Assembly (NCBI GenBank): GCA_963169105.1
Contig: OY720640.1
Span: 115,182,085 to 115,246,084 of the forward strand
Direction of reading: 5' to 3'
Length of the DNA: 64,000 nucleotides
Origin: Ceriagrion tenellum
Lineage: Eukaryota > Arthropoda > Insecta > Odonata > Coenagrionidae
In this document: positions 1 through 11,880 of the stretch, piece by piece
How positions within the stretch are numbered: the stretch's first letter is position 1
How the letters are laid out: every line of letters begins with the position of its first letter
Notes under the pieces: model-generated
What the model saw: only the letters and a program-made list of their open reading frames with translations
The model's database searches: none
Told to the model about the DNA's origin: nothing
Translations under genes and position numbers: made by a program

Positions 1-3000
1 AGAATATGGTTATCCTGCGATGGAGTTAAAATAAGGCTAGCCAATCTGCAAAATATTCCAATTCATCGCTTATATATATCTTTTAGAGTGAAATGAGTTT
101 GTAATCGAAAAAATGGTTTTCTCTACGATGGAGTACAAAATAAAGCAAAATATACTCATTCATTTCATATTTATATTTTATAGTGAAATGAGTTTATAAT
201 CGAGGATATGGTTTCCCTGCGGTGGAGGTAAAATATGGCTAGCTAATCTTGAAAATTTTCTTATTCAAGGGATATACACTTTTAGATTGAACAGAGTTTG
301 TAATCGACAAAATTGTTTTTCCAAGATGGAGTAAAAAAAAAGAGAGTATATCTGTAAAATATTCTCATTCATTGCATATTTATATTTTAGAGTGAAAAGA
401 GTTTGTAATCGAGAACATGGCTTCCCTGCGAAGGATTTAAATTAAGGGGAGCTAATCTAGTAAATATTTTTATTCAGCGCATATACATATCATTTAGAGT
501 GAAATGGGTTTGTAGTCGAAAAAATTGTTTTCTCCACAATGGAAATAAAATAAAGCGAGATAATCTTTAAAATATTCTCATTTATTGCATATTTATATTT
601 TAGAGTGAAATGAGTTTCTAATCGAGGATATAGTTTCCCTGCATTGGAGTTAAGATAAGGCTAGCTAATCTAGAAAATATTCTTATTCAGCGAATATATA
701 TATCTTTTAGAGTGAAATGAGTTTGTAATCGAAAAAATGGTTTTCTCCACGATGGAGTACAAAATAAAGCAAAATATTCTCATTCATTGCATATTTCTAT
801 TTTAGAGTGAAATTAGTTTGTAATCGAGAACATGGTTTTCTCCAGAATGGAGTTAAAATTAAGCGAGACAATCAGGAAAATATTCTAATTTAATGCATAT
901 TTATATTTTACAGTTAAATGATATTCTAATCGAGAATATGGTTTCCCTGCGATGGAGTTGAAATAAAGCTAGCTAATCTGGAAAATATTCTTATGCAGCG
1001 AATATATATATGTTTTAGAGTGAAATGAGTTTGTAATCGAAAAAATGATTTTCACTACGACCGAGTAAAAATAAAGTAAGATAATCTGGAAAATATTCTC
1101 ATTCATTGCATATTTATATTTTAGAGTGAAATGAGTTTCCAAACGATAATATGGTTTCCAAGTGAGGGGGAGAAAGTAAGGGGAGCTAATCTGGAACATA
1201 TACTTATTCCTCGCATATATATATCTTTTAGAGTGAAATGACTTTGTAATCGAAAAAATGGTTTTCTCCACAATGGAGTAAAAAAAAAGCGAGATAATCT
1301 GGAAAATATTCTTATTCATTGCATATTTATATTTTAGAGTGAAATGAGTTACAAATCGAGGATATGATTTCCTTGAGATGGAGTTAAAATAAGGCTACCT
1401 AATCTAGAAAATATTTTTAGTCAGCGCACATATACACTTTTAGATTGAACAAATTTTGAAATAGAAAAAATTATTTTTTCCATGATGGATTAAAAATAAA
1501 GCAAGATAATCTGTAAAACATTCTCATTCATTGCATATTTATATTTTAGAGTGAAATGAGTTTGTAATCGAGAACATGGTTTCCCTGCGAAGGATTTAAA
1601 ATAAGGCGAGCTAATCTAGTAAATATTCTTATTCAGCGCATATATATATCTTTTAAAATGAAATGAGTTTGTAATCGAAAAAATGGTTTTCTCCACAATG
1701 AAGAGAAAATGAAGCGACATAATCTGGAAAATATTCTCATTCATTGCATATTTATATTTTAGAGTGAAATGAGTTTATAATCGAGGATATGATTTCCCTG
1801 CGATGGAGTTAAAATAAGGCTAGCTTATCTAGAAAATATTCTTATTCAAGGCACATATACACCTTTAGATTGAACAGAGTTTGTAATCGAAAAAATGGTT
1901 TTTTCCAAGATGGAGTAAAAATAAAGCGAGATAATCTGGTATATATTCTCATTCATTGCATATTTATATTTTAGAGTGAAATTTGTTTGTAATAGAGAAC
2001 ATGGTTTTTTTCACAATGGAGTTAAAATTAAGCGAGATTATCTGGAAAATATTCTAATTTTTTGCATATTTATATTGTAGAGTGCAATGATATTCTAATA
2101 GAGAATATGGATTCCCTACGATGGAGTTAACATAAAGCTAGATAATCTGGAAAATATTCTTATGCAGCGAATATATATATCTTTTACAGTGAAATGAGTT
2201 TGTAATCGAAAAAATAGTTTTCTCTACGATGGAGTAAAAATAAAGCGAGATAATCTGGAAAATACTCTCATTCATTGCATATTTATATTTAGAGTGAAAT
2301 GAGTTTCTAATAAAGAATATGGTTTCCCAGCGATAGAGTTAAAATAAGGCAAGCTAATCTGGAAAATATTCTTATTCAAGGCACATATACACTTTTAGAT
2401 TGAACAGAGTTTGTAATCGAAAAAATGATTTTTTCCAAGATAGAGTAAAAATAAAGCGAGGTAATCTGGAAAATATTCTCATACTTTGAATATTAATATT
2501 TTAGAGTGAAATGAGTTTCTAATCGAGGATATGGTTTCCCTGCGATGGAATTAAAGTAAGGCTAGCTAATCTAGTTAATATTCTTATTTAGCAAATATAT
2601 ATATATCTTTTAGAGTGAAATGAGTTTTTAATCGAAAAAATGGTTTTCTCTACGAAGGAGTACAAAATAGAGCAAAATATTCTCATTCATTGCATATTTA
2701 TATTTTTGAGTGAAATTAGTTTGTAATCGAGAACATGGTTTTCTCCACGATGGAGTATAAATAAAGCGAGATAATCTGGAAAATATTCTCATTCATTGCA
2801 TATTTATATTTTAGAGTGAAATGAGTTTCTAATAAAGAATATGGTTTCCCAGCGATGGAGTAAAATAAGGCAAGCTAATCTGGAAAATATTCTATTTCAA
2901 GGCACATATACACTTTTAGATTGAACAGAGTTTGTAATCGAAAAAATGGTTTTTTCCAAGATGGAGTAAAGATTAAGCGAGGTAATCTGGAAAATATTCT

Positions 3001-3335
3001 CATTCATTGCATATTCATTTATAGAGTGAAATGAGTTTCTAATCGAGAATATGGTTTCCCTACGATGGAGTATAAAATATATATGTAAGGCGAGCTAATC
3101 TGGAAAATAATCTTATTGTACGAATATATTTATCTTTTAGAATGAAAAGAGTTTGTAATCGAAAAAATGGTTTTCTCCACAATGGATTAAAAATAAAGCG
3201 AGATAGTCTGGAAAATATTGTCATTTATTGCATATTTATATTTTAGAGTGATTTGAGTTTCTAATCGAGAGAATGGTTTCCCTGCTATGGAGTTAAAACA
3301 ACTCGACATCATCTGGAAAATTTTCTTATTCAGCG

Positions 3336-3367
<32 letters not shown>

Positions 3368-5955
3368 TTTTGGAGTGAAATTTGTTTGTAATCGAAAAAA
3401 TTGTTTTCTCCACGATGGAGTAAAAATAATGCGACATAATCAGGAAAATATTCTCATTCATTGCATTTTTATATTTTTGAGTAAATGAGTTTCTAAAAGA
3501 GAATATGGCTTCCCAGCGATGGAGTTAAAATAAGGCAAGGCAAAATAAGGTTATGGTTTCCATTCGATGGAGTTAAAATATGGCTAGCTAATCTAGAAAA
3601 TATTCATTGTAGCGCACATATACACTTTTCGATTGAACAGAGTTTGTAATCGAAAAAGTGCTATTCTCCACGATGGAGTATAAATAAAGCTAGATAATCT
3701 TAAAAATATTCTCATTCATTGCATATTTATATTTTAGAGTGAAATGAGTTTCTATTTAAGAATATGGTTTCTCAGCGATATAGTTAAAATAATGCACGCT
3801 AATCTGGAAAATATTCTTATTCAACGCATATGTATATCTTTTTGAGTGAAATGAGTTTGTAATCGAAAAAATGGTTTTCTCCACAATAGAGATAAAATAA
3901 AGCGAGATAATCTGGAAAATATTCTCATACATTGCATGTTTATATTTTAGAGTGAAATGAGTTTGTAATCGGGAACATGGTTTCCCTGCGATGGATTGAA
4001 AATAAGGCGAGCTAATCTAGTAAATGCTCTTATTCAGCGCATATATATATCTTTTAGAGTGAAATGTTCTTGTAATCAAAAATTGGTTTCCGCCACAATG
4101 GAGTTACAATAAAGCTAAATAATCTGGAAAATATTCTAAAATATTGCACATTTATATTTTAGAGTGAAATGAAATTCTAATCGAGAATATGGTTTCCCTG
4201 CGATGGAGTTAAAATAAGGCAAGCTAATCTGGAAAATATTCTTAATGAGCACACGTATATATATTTTAGAGTGAAATGAGTTTGTAATCGAAAAAATGAT
4301 TTTCTCCACGATGGAGTTAAAATAAGTTGAGATAATCTGGTGTATATTTTCTTTCATTTGATATTTATATTTAGAGTGAAATGAGTTCCTATTCGTGAAT
4401 ATATTTTCCCTGAGATGGACTTAAAATAAGGCGAGCTAATCTGGAAATATATTCTTATTCAGCGCATATATATATATCTTTTACAGTGAAATGATTTTGA
4501 ATTCGAATAAGTGGTTTTCAAACCGAAGGAGTTAAAGTAAAGCGAAATAATCTGGAATATATTCTCACTCATTGCATATGTATATTTTAGAGTGAAATGA
4601 GTTTCTAATCGAGAACATGGTTTCGCTGCGATGGAGTAAAAAATAAGGCGACTTAATCTGGAAAATTTTGTAATTCAGCGCATAATAATATCTTATATAG
4701 TGAAATGATTTTGTAATAAAAAAAAATGGTTTTCTCCACGATGGAATTAAAATAAAGCGAGATAGTCTGGAAAATGTTCTCATTCATTGCATACTTATAT
4801 TTTAGAGTGAAATGAGTTTCTAATCGAGAATATGGTTTCCCTGCCTTGGAGTTAAACTAAGGAGAGCTAATCTTGAAAATATTCTTAATCAGCGCATATG
4901 TATATCTTTTAGAGTCAATTGAGTATGTAATGGAAAAAATGGTTTTCTCCACGAAGGATATAATATAATACGATATAATCTGGGAAATATTCTCATTCAT
5001 TGCATATTTATATTTTAGAGTGAAATGAGTTTCCAAATGAGAATATGGTTTCCAAGTGATGGAGTGAAAGTAAGGCGAGCTAATCTGGAACATATTCTTA
5101 TTCTTCGCATATATATATTTTTTGGAGTGAAATGAGTTTGAATTCGAATAAGCTGTTTTCAAACCGAAGGAGTTAAAATAAAGCGAGATAATCAGAACAT
5201 ATTCTCATTCATTGCTTATTTATATTTTAGATTGAAATGAGTTTCTATTCGAGAATATGGTTTTCCTGCGATGGAGTTTAAATTAGACGAGCCAACCTGG
5301 AAAATATTCTTATTTAGCGCATATATATCTTTTAGAGTGAAATGAGTTTTGTAATCGAAAAAATGGTTTTCTCCACGATGGAGTTTAAATAAAGCGAGAT
5401 AATCTGGAAAATATTATCATTCATTGCATATTTATATTTTAGGGTGAAATGAGTTTCTAATCGAGAATATGGTTTCCCTGCGATGGAGTTAAAATATCGC
5501 GGGGTAATCTGGAGAATATTCTTATTCACCGCATATGTTCATCTTTTAGAGTGAAATGAGTTTGTCTTTGAAAAAATGGTTTTCTCATCGATGGAGTTAA
5601 AATAAAGCGAGGTAACATGGAAAATATTCTCATTCATTGCATATTTATATTTTAGGGTGAAATGAGTTTCTAATCGAAAATATGGTTTCCCTGCAATGGA
5701 GTTAAAATAAAGCGGTTTAATCTGGAAAATATTCTTAATCAGCGCATATGTATATCTTTTAGAGTCAAATGAGTATGTATTGAAAAAAATGGTTTTCTCC
5801 AGGAAGGAGTTAAAATGGAGCGAGACAACCTTGAAAATATTCTCATTCATTGCATATTTATATTTTAGAGTGAAATGAGTTTCTAATCGAGAATATGGTT
5901 TCCCTGCGATGGGTCTAAAATAAAGCGAGATAATCTGCAAAAATATTCTTATTCA

Positions 5956-5993
<38 letters not shown>

Positions 5994-6338
5994 TTTAGAG
6001 TGAAATGAGTTTGTAATAAAAAAGAATTGTTTTCTCCACGATGGAATTTAAATAAAGCGTTATAATCTTGAAAATGTTCTCATTCATTTCATATTTTTAT
6101 TTTAGAGTGAAATGAGTTTCTAATCGAGAATATGGTTTCCCTGCGATAGAGTTAAAATAAGGCGAGCTAATCTGGAAAATATTCTTATTCCGCGCATATA
6201 TATATATTTTAGAGTTAAATGAGTTTTTTATCGAAAAAATTGTTTTCTCTACGATGGTGTTAAAAAAAGCGAGATAATCTTGAGAATATTCTCATTCATT
6301 GCATATTTATATTGATGAGTGAAATGAGTTTCTAATCG
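1..6338. repeat. AT-rich satellite array, dimeric repeat of about 210 bases
   Basis: The whole stretch is a tandem array in which two diverged monomer types of about 105 bases alternate. Type A carries TATGGTTTCCCTGCGATGG and then a CAGCGCATATATATATC-like segment. Type B carries ATGGTTTTCTCCACGATGG and then CATTCATTGCATATTTATA. Both share TAATCTGGAAAATATTC and TTTTAGAGTGAAATGAGTTT. Matching points in successive A monomers fall at 210, 419 and 632, so the dimer is about 209-213 bases and the window holds roughly 30 dimers. The array enters from the left edge and ends abruptly near 6338. It also contains AT dinucleotide runs (about 3338-3364 and 5960-5988). Open frames of 60-130 codons on the minus strand here simply translate the repeat and are not genes. 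The function is unknown; pericentromeric or dispersed satellite are both possible. Confidence 0.96.
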
Positions 6339-7260
6339 TGATTCTTCATTATATACCGCTGGATAAAATTCTCTTCAGCTCTTGATGTATATATGAGATG
6401 AAGGAAAGTAATATTCGCCTGATTACCATAGAAATGTGTAGATTAAGGAAGTATTTCGGTTATTTTTTATGCAGCACAAGTTTTGTATACGTAAATCATC
6501 CTAGAATAATATGCTATTCCACGTATCACCAATCTCCACAATCACCTAGAGTTGCTTTACAAAGTTATTTAACCCTAAATTCATGGTTTTCTGATATTTA
6601 CATGAATTTAATATCAGGCTCTTAATTTAATATTAATAATGTTTTACGAGAATCAGTGATATAGCTCTATTATTGTGATTGCTTTTAAATGATACAGAGG
6701 CGTCCATTCTGGAGAACCTCATGCAAAAACTGAGCTTCGACTATTTTGAATTCTTGATTGGTTTAGGATACGGTTTGTATGCCATATCAATATGTATACA
6801 TTAATTTATATCTTCCTGCCGGGATTATAATTAATCTAAAAAATAATTTCGGTTAATAAGACGTTTTTAACACATATCGTGTTAGGTAGCTTGAGCAATA
6901 TGTTATTTTGCTTTAAATTTAGTAAATTTTGCCTCGTCATCAATAAAAATATATACCAAAGACGCTTAAATCAATCAATGAAGAGATATTCCAAAGATGT
7001 TAAAATACCAGCCACCCAATGTACTTTGTTTCCAGTTTTTCCCCAAAAATGCCAGCATCTTTTCCGCGGAAAATAGTGCGGGTATACACTCCGAAGGGAC
7101 ATCATTAATATAACAAGGAATTTATCTCACACATCTCTTCATAAATTGAAAATTAGATAGTTTTGCCAAATATCTGCTAATTACTAATTATTAAATTACT
7201 ACCGGCAGTAATTTTTACGGAATAGATTTTGTTGTGAAGGCGATACAAAGAAAACATAAA
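6339..7260. other. Sequence flanking the satellite; no gene seen
   Basis: AT-rich sequence beginning immediately after the last satellite monomer. Short open frames (up to about 75 codons) show no recognisable domain, codon bias or splice structure. Confidence 0.5.
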
Positions 7261-7330
7261 CATACCTGGTTAATTCCACGTAATGTTTTTTCTCTCGACC
7301 GGTTTTTCCAGAGATTCATCTTCAGCTGAT
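7261..7330 (-). mobile_element. Hammerhead-like motif of a Penelope-like element terminal sequence (relic)
   Basis: Read on the minus strand, 7325 to 7316 is CTGAAGATGA, followed by a short ATCTCTGG segment and then AAAACCGGTCGAG (about 7306-7294) and an A-rich run. This order (CUGANGA-like core, short stem, GAAAC-like core, ACCGGT) matches other sites in this window at 18.8-19.2 kb and 54.9 kb. Penelope-like elements are known to carry hammerhead ribozyme motifs in their terminal repeats. Here the GAAA box reads AAAA and the stem is poor, so activity is unlikely. No coding sequence is seen next to it. The assignment rests mainly on similarity to the other sites. Confidence 0.4.
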
Positions 7331-7979
7331 AATTAAATTTCTGTAACAATATCGGTCGTAAGAATAAATTTTATGTGGAATTTGACATGTATATTTTTTC
7401 TGGTGATGATGTATCTCTGTTGCAAAACCTATCGTAAGAATAAAATATATATCTGTAATTTGCAATGTGTACATTTTATTTTGTTGCAATGGAAAATTCC
7501 TTTAAGTGGAGCCAGATACAATATTTTAAATGAAGATTGTGTAAGCTTTTATTGCGCACGAGTTTCAAAAATAAAAAGTCAAGTTTAAGACTCGTGTATG
7601 CATACTGAGTTAATAACTGAGATTTTTCAACATAAAATAAAAAATATTTTTGTGCCATTGGAATTATAATATTTACTTAATGTTTCTAACAGCAACTAAA
7701 ATTTATAATTGATTAATAATATTGTCTGCATTACAACCAGGGAAAAAAACTAGATAAAAAACTAGATATCAAACCACCTGAAAATGTCCTTATTTTGAAA
7801 TACAATTCGAATGCAGTTAGAGACAAATTTTTCTCAAAATTCCCATAGGATTGTGCTCGCTCAGACGCAAATGAAAGTCGAAAGAAAGATCAGGAGGGTA
7901 TCATGTCCATTAAAAAGGATTTCAAGGTGTATCTGAGGAGTAGAACACAATACCCGCACCAATCATCCATCGACCTATT
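7331..7979. other. No recognisable feature
   Basis: AT-rich sequence with short chance open frames on both strands. Confidence 0.5.
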
Positions 7980-8480
7980 TCGAAAAACAAATGCGGAAAA
8001 AGGCCGCACGGATGGGGAGAAGTTGGAAGGGGAAGAAAACAGTTACTTTCCCACGAATTGCTCCAAACAGCTGTAAATGGAGACCTCCTTCCAGGGAGAG
8101 GGGTACAGGAGGAGAGGAGGGGGAAGGAGGTGGTAAACGCACGAGGAATCAGGCCGGCGGAAGCGGCGCCCTCTTCGTGTGTGATATGAGTCTCGGGCGA
8201 TGAGGCAAACGGAAGAAAGAAGAGCGTTGAGCGCGCGGTGTCGAAGGAGGTTTCGGAAAAACCGGAGCGCCCAGCGGGGAAAGGTCACTTGGTGTCTCTC
8301 TATCTCTCTTGGTGTAGTGTGCATGCGACGAGTGAGGGAGGAAAAGAGTGATTTTCATTTTGTTTCCTTTTCATCCGCACACTACTCTCCCAGTAATTAC
8401 TGAGGTTTTTCCTTGAAGCTCCACGCTCAGTTACACAAAGGGCATTCGCCAAAGTTCAACGATCGCTTAAGTGGTTTCTT
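7980..8480. other. GC- and CpG-rich island
   Basis: Base composition changes sharply from the AT-rich surroundings. There is a purine-rich block with repeated GGAGG and GAGAGG at about 8085-8135, then a CpG-rich block (GGCGGAAGCGGCGCC at about 8157-8171, GAGCGCGCGGTG near 8230) and a TCTCTCTATCTCTCTTGG run. Overlapping open frames on both strands reflect the lack of stop codons in GC-rich DNA rather than a recognisable protein. It could be a promoter or 5' exon of a host gene whose remainder lies elsewhere, or an old GC-rich repeat. Confidence 0.4.
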
Positions 8481-9243
8481 CGGGTCGCTTCTTGCGAAAC
8501 GAGTCCTCGAAAAGATACTAGCTAGGGAAGTCAATCCTTCTAAATTTTTTTCTTCTTTGAACTTGACCCGGAATAGGTTTACTCTTTCGGCATTCGTTAC
8601 AATACTGTCTTGATACCTTAAGGCATTGTTTATTTTTTTGAACACACAAATAGCGACGTGGAACATCAAGAATGTAATTAATCAGTGAAGTAATTTTTTT
8701 ATATTCTTGCAAGAATCCAAAAGTTTTCTCCCATAAATAATTTATATTTTATGAGGAAAAATGGATTCTAGGCCTCAATTTTTCAGTTACCAGAAAAACA
8801 TTACATCTGTTGAAATATAATATATTTCTTTGAATGAGGTCCTTTGGGAGATTTGTGATTCGCACATTTTCGTTAATACTTATCACATTCACCACCAGGA
8901 ATTTTTGTTCTCTACATTAGTAGAGAACTACGCATATTGAAAATCGTACGAATCGCACTATTGAATATGCCTACAAAAGATTATTAGTAGATTAATGGTA
9001 AAGATCATTCACCACTATTCCTTGCATTTTGAGATACAATTCTTCCCTTAGTGTGGAACCGTACGAAGGTGATCGCTTTCTAGTTTAAATTGCTAGTTTA
9101 AAAAATTTCATGAGTATTAACAGTCAAAGGTAACCAAGGAAAATTAAATTTAGAATTCAAGATTGGTAACGACTTAAATTCCCAATATATTACAAAGATG
9201 CTACAATCAATCAATGAGACTTTTTTGGTAAATTGTAACTTGT
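8481..9243. other. No recognisable feature
   Basis: Ordinary AT-rich sequence. No transposon protein similarity or clear repeat was noticed. Confidence 0.45.
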
Positions 9244-9495
9244 AAATTGTAAAGGTAATTTGTATTTTTGGCTTTACATCTTCATAGATGACTTTCATTG
9301 ACAATTAACTCATTGTATTTAATTTCTCTAATTTATTATAAATGCATTAAAATGCATAAATGCATGCGAGCATAGATTGTAGATTCGTTTACAATCTACT
9401 CCTACTAGATATGCGATCCAACTATCTTTACTGTCTGATTTTATAATCATTGGCCTTATATAACTTATTGGTTTGTGACTTTAAACCTTGACGAG
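9244..9495 (+). repeat. Dispersed repeat, copy 1 (pairs with 10534-10761)
   Basis: This segment and 10534-10761 share, in the same order and orientation, a TTTTTGGCTT.ACATCTT segment, TTAACTCATTG.ATTTAA, ATTATAAATGCAT, ATTCGTT..AAATCTACTCCTA, TGCGATCCAACTAT, GACTGTCTG.TTTTATAATCAT and ACTTTAAACCTTGA. Identity appears to be around 75-80 percent with small indels. It is non-coding, and the family is unknown. Confidence 0.7.
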
Positions 9496-10533
9496 AGAAT
9501 ATATAAGACTATAATTTGTGAATTTCCAACAGATTATGTGTTTAAAGTAAAATTTACACTCTTTAAGTTGGCCTGAAAATTTAACCATTTCATGTTTATC
9601 TATAATTTCAGATTTTTTGTAGACCTATAAAAACCATAGAGTTTTCATGTCATATTCAAGTTCTAAAACGACTCTATTTCTAGATTTTGCTGTAAAATTT
9701 TGCCGTGAAATGCACAGCTTCTCTTTCTAAAATTACTTTTTCTCGACGTTTTCATCAGCGTGGACGCTGTGGAGGAGAGGTATTATCCGTCGCTGGGAAG
9801 AATACAGCGAGAAAGATTTACGGAGGTCAATTTCCGTTATCACCTGAACCATTAATACCAAGAACCACTATGCTCCCTGTTCCGTGAAATTTTCTTTTTA
9901 TAAAGCTTGAGCCATCCTTGGGTCATTATCCCAGGATACATTTGCAATTCTTGGAATATTTGTTTCGCTCACTTTAAGGAGTATTTGACCCTTGAACTCT
10001 AAAAATAGTTCTATACAAAAATTCCTTTCTTCAAAAACTGCAGTTAATGACAGTTAAATAAACATCTTCGTTACATTTCGAAACATTGCGGCAGGATTTA
10101 TATAGTAATTAAATTTATATTATGAATTTCTTTTTCGGTAAAAACTACTATGGTTACGTAATGCTTAGCGAAATAATGTATATATAATTTCTCCTATAGA
10201 TAAATACTTCAAAAAGTTTTAATGCGACAAAATATATGTCTGTAATATCGCTCATCATGAGCTGGGACAAACTAGATAATCTCAGCTATATTAACAGTAT
10301 TATTTATCAATAAAACATTTCCTGTACGTATGTGAGAATGATTACAACTAAAATGTGAGATGTTAACATTAAATTTTCTAAGAATTTCAGTTTACCTTTC
10401 TGATAAATTATCGTTACCGAAGTTTCACTCCGTTAGTTTATATAAATATTAGACAAGATTCTGCCATCGATATAATTTCATTTTAAATGGAAACTGGTGA
10501 GAAGAGTAAGCATTAAAAATGTATGAGCTCAAC
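9496..10533. other. No recognisable feature
   Basis: AT-rich sequence between the two copies of a dispersed repeat. No coding similarity. Confidence 0.45.
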
Positions 10534-10761
10534 AATTACCATTATTTTTGGCTTGACATCTTAATAACTTCTTGACACTTTCATTGAGACAGTTAACTCA
10601 TTGGATTTAACGTTTCTGATTAATTATAAATGCATATGCGAGTTTAGATTGTATATTCGTTCAAAATCTACTCCTATCAAATGTGCGATCCAACTATATT
10701 GACTGTCTGCTTTTATAATCATAACCTTATGTTACGTAATGGCTCGATACTTTAAACCTTG
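10534..10761 (+). repeat. Dispersed repeat, copy 2 (pairs with 9244-9495)
   Basis: Second copy of the repeat described at 9244-9495, in direct orientation about 1.28 kb downstream. It lacks part of the ATGCATTAAAATGCATAAATGC stretch present in copy 1. Confidence 0.7.
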
Positions 10762-11624
10762 AATCCGAAGCGATATATTCCGCATTAGGTAATCTTTCTT
10801 CGGTGCCCTCTGCTCTCGCCTCGTCACATCGAAAGCTTTCGGTATTTTTTCTATTTGCTTATACCGCTTACATAATTGCTGGAAACAGCAAATGATATTT
10901 TCAATTTATCTCTTTTTAGAATACCTAGATGAGTTCAAATTATTTTTAAATGCTTATACTTCGTCGCAACTGATGTTTCTGTTTTCAATTTATCACTTTA
11001 TAACTTGCATAACGACTCCTAGTTTTGTAATTCGTACGCTTCGTTACAATAAATGCCACCATATTACCAAACGCAAACTTGATATAATTAAGCTCTACAG
11101 GAAAAAACTTTTATGCACGAATAGCACATAAATTCCTTAGTATTGATTTTAGGATAATTTTGTCTTTCCTCTAGCTCGCCGCATTTATTTCAATCGATTC
11201 CTAAGAATCCTCCATTCTCTGATTCGTTGGGACAACTGAGAATCCGCTCCAGCGCGCTAATGACAAATCATCCGTTGGATACAATTTTCCACCCGATGCG
11301 CATGAATTACATCGCCTTCTTGGAGCGCGTGAATTCGATGCATGACTGATCATGCGTTCCTCGTTGATGCCTCTGATTATGTCTTCCCCTGAACGTATAC
11401 GATTTATGCATTGCGCAGGACACGTGCATATTGCATAATCTACAGGATAACGTCACCAACATATTCATCATTGAGATCTTACACGTCCGAATAAACGATG
11501 TCTGAAATCGTTTCGCTTCTTTTTTTCAACTGCTCACTAATCTGAAAATTATGAATATAGTATTTTAGCCAGGTATTTTTTATAAACTCCAGTATGAATT
11601 TACCACTTGAATCCTTAATAGGTG
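10762..11624. other. No recognisable feature
   Basis: AT-rich and then mixed sequence with one slightly GC-richer patch near 11200-11350. No protein similarity was seen. Confidence 0.4.
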
Positions 11625-11880
11625 GGCGAGGAAAGGAAACTTCTGAGTGAAATCCGGGATCGGTAGGGTAGGTGGCTGGAGGATGAAATGAAGAGGATGA
11701 TGGGTTGCTCAAGAGTGTGATAGAGGGAAGGATGTTGCGCAAGAGGGGAAGGAGAAGACAGAGAATAGGTTTCATGGACTGGATGAAGAAGGGTAGATAA
11801 TATCCTGAGGCGGTAAAGGAAATACTAGCGGTAGATAGGATCCTGTAGAAAACCGGGAGGGGATTCTCTTACTTTCAACA
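11625..11880 (+). mobile_element. LINE-B fragment: C-terminal end of non-LTR retrotransposon ORF2
   Basis: Translation of the plus strand from about 11627 gives VGEERKLLSEIRDR, a stop, then GRWLEDEMKR. After a one-base frameshift it gives DDGLLKSVIEGRMLRKRGRG and then RQRIGFMDWMKKGR (about 11697-11790). This is the typical C-terminal end of LINE ORF2 proteins, downstream of the reverse transcriptase. The same family recurs at 39890-40130 (minus), which ends in the same GTAGAAAA.CGGGAGG.GATTCTCT sequence, and at 52765-53430 (minus). The fragment has in-frame stops and a frameshift, so it is a dead 5'-truncated copy. Confidence 0.82.

Noticed and set aside
969..5940. Several minus-strand open frames of 65-133 codons with similar peptides
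   Set aside because: They are translations of the satellite monomers; the shared peptide words repeat with the DNA period and no independent coding signal exists.
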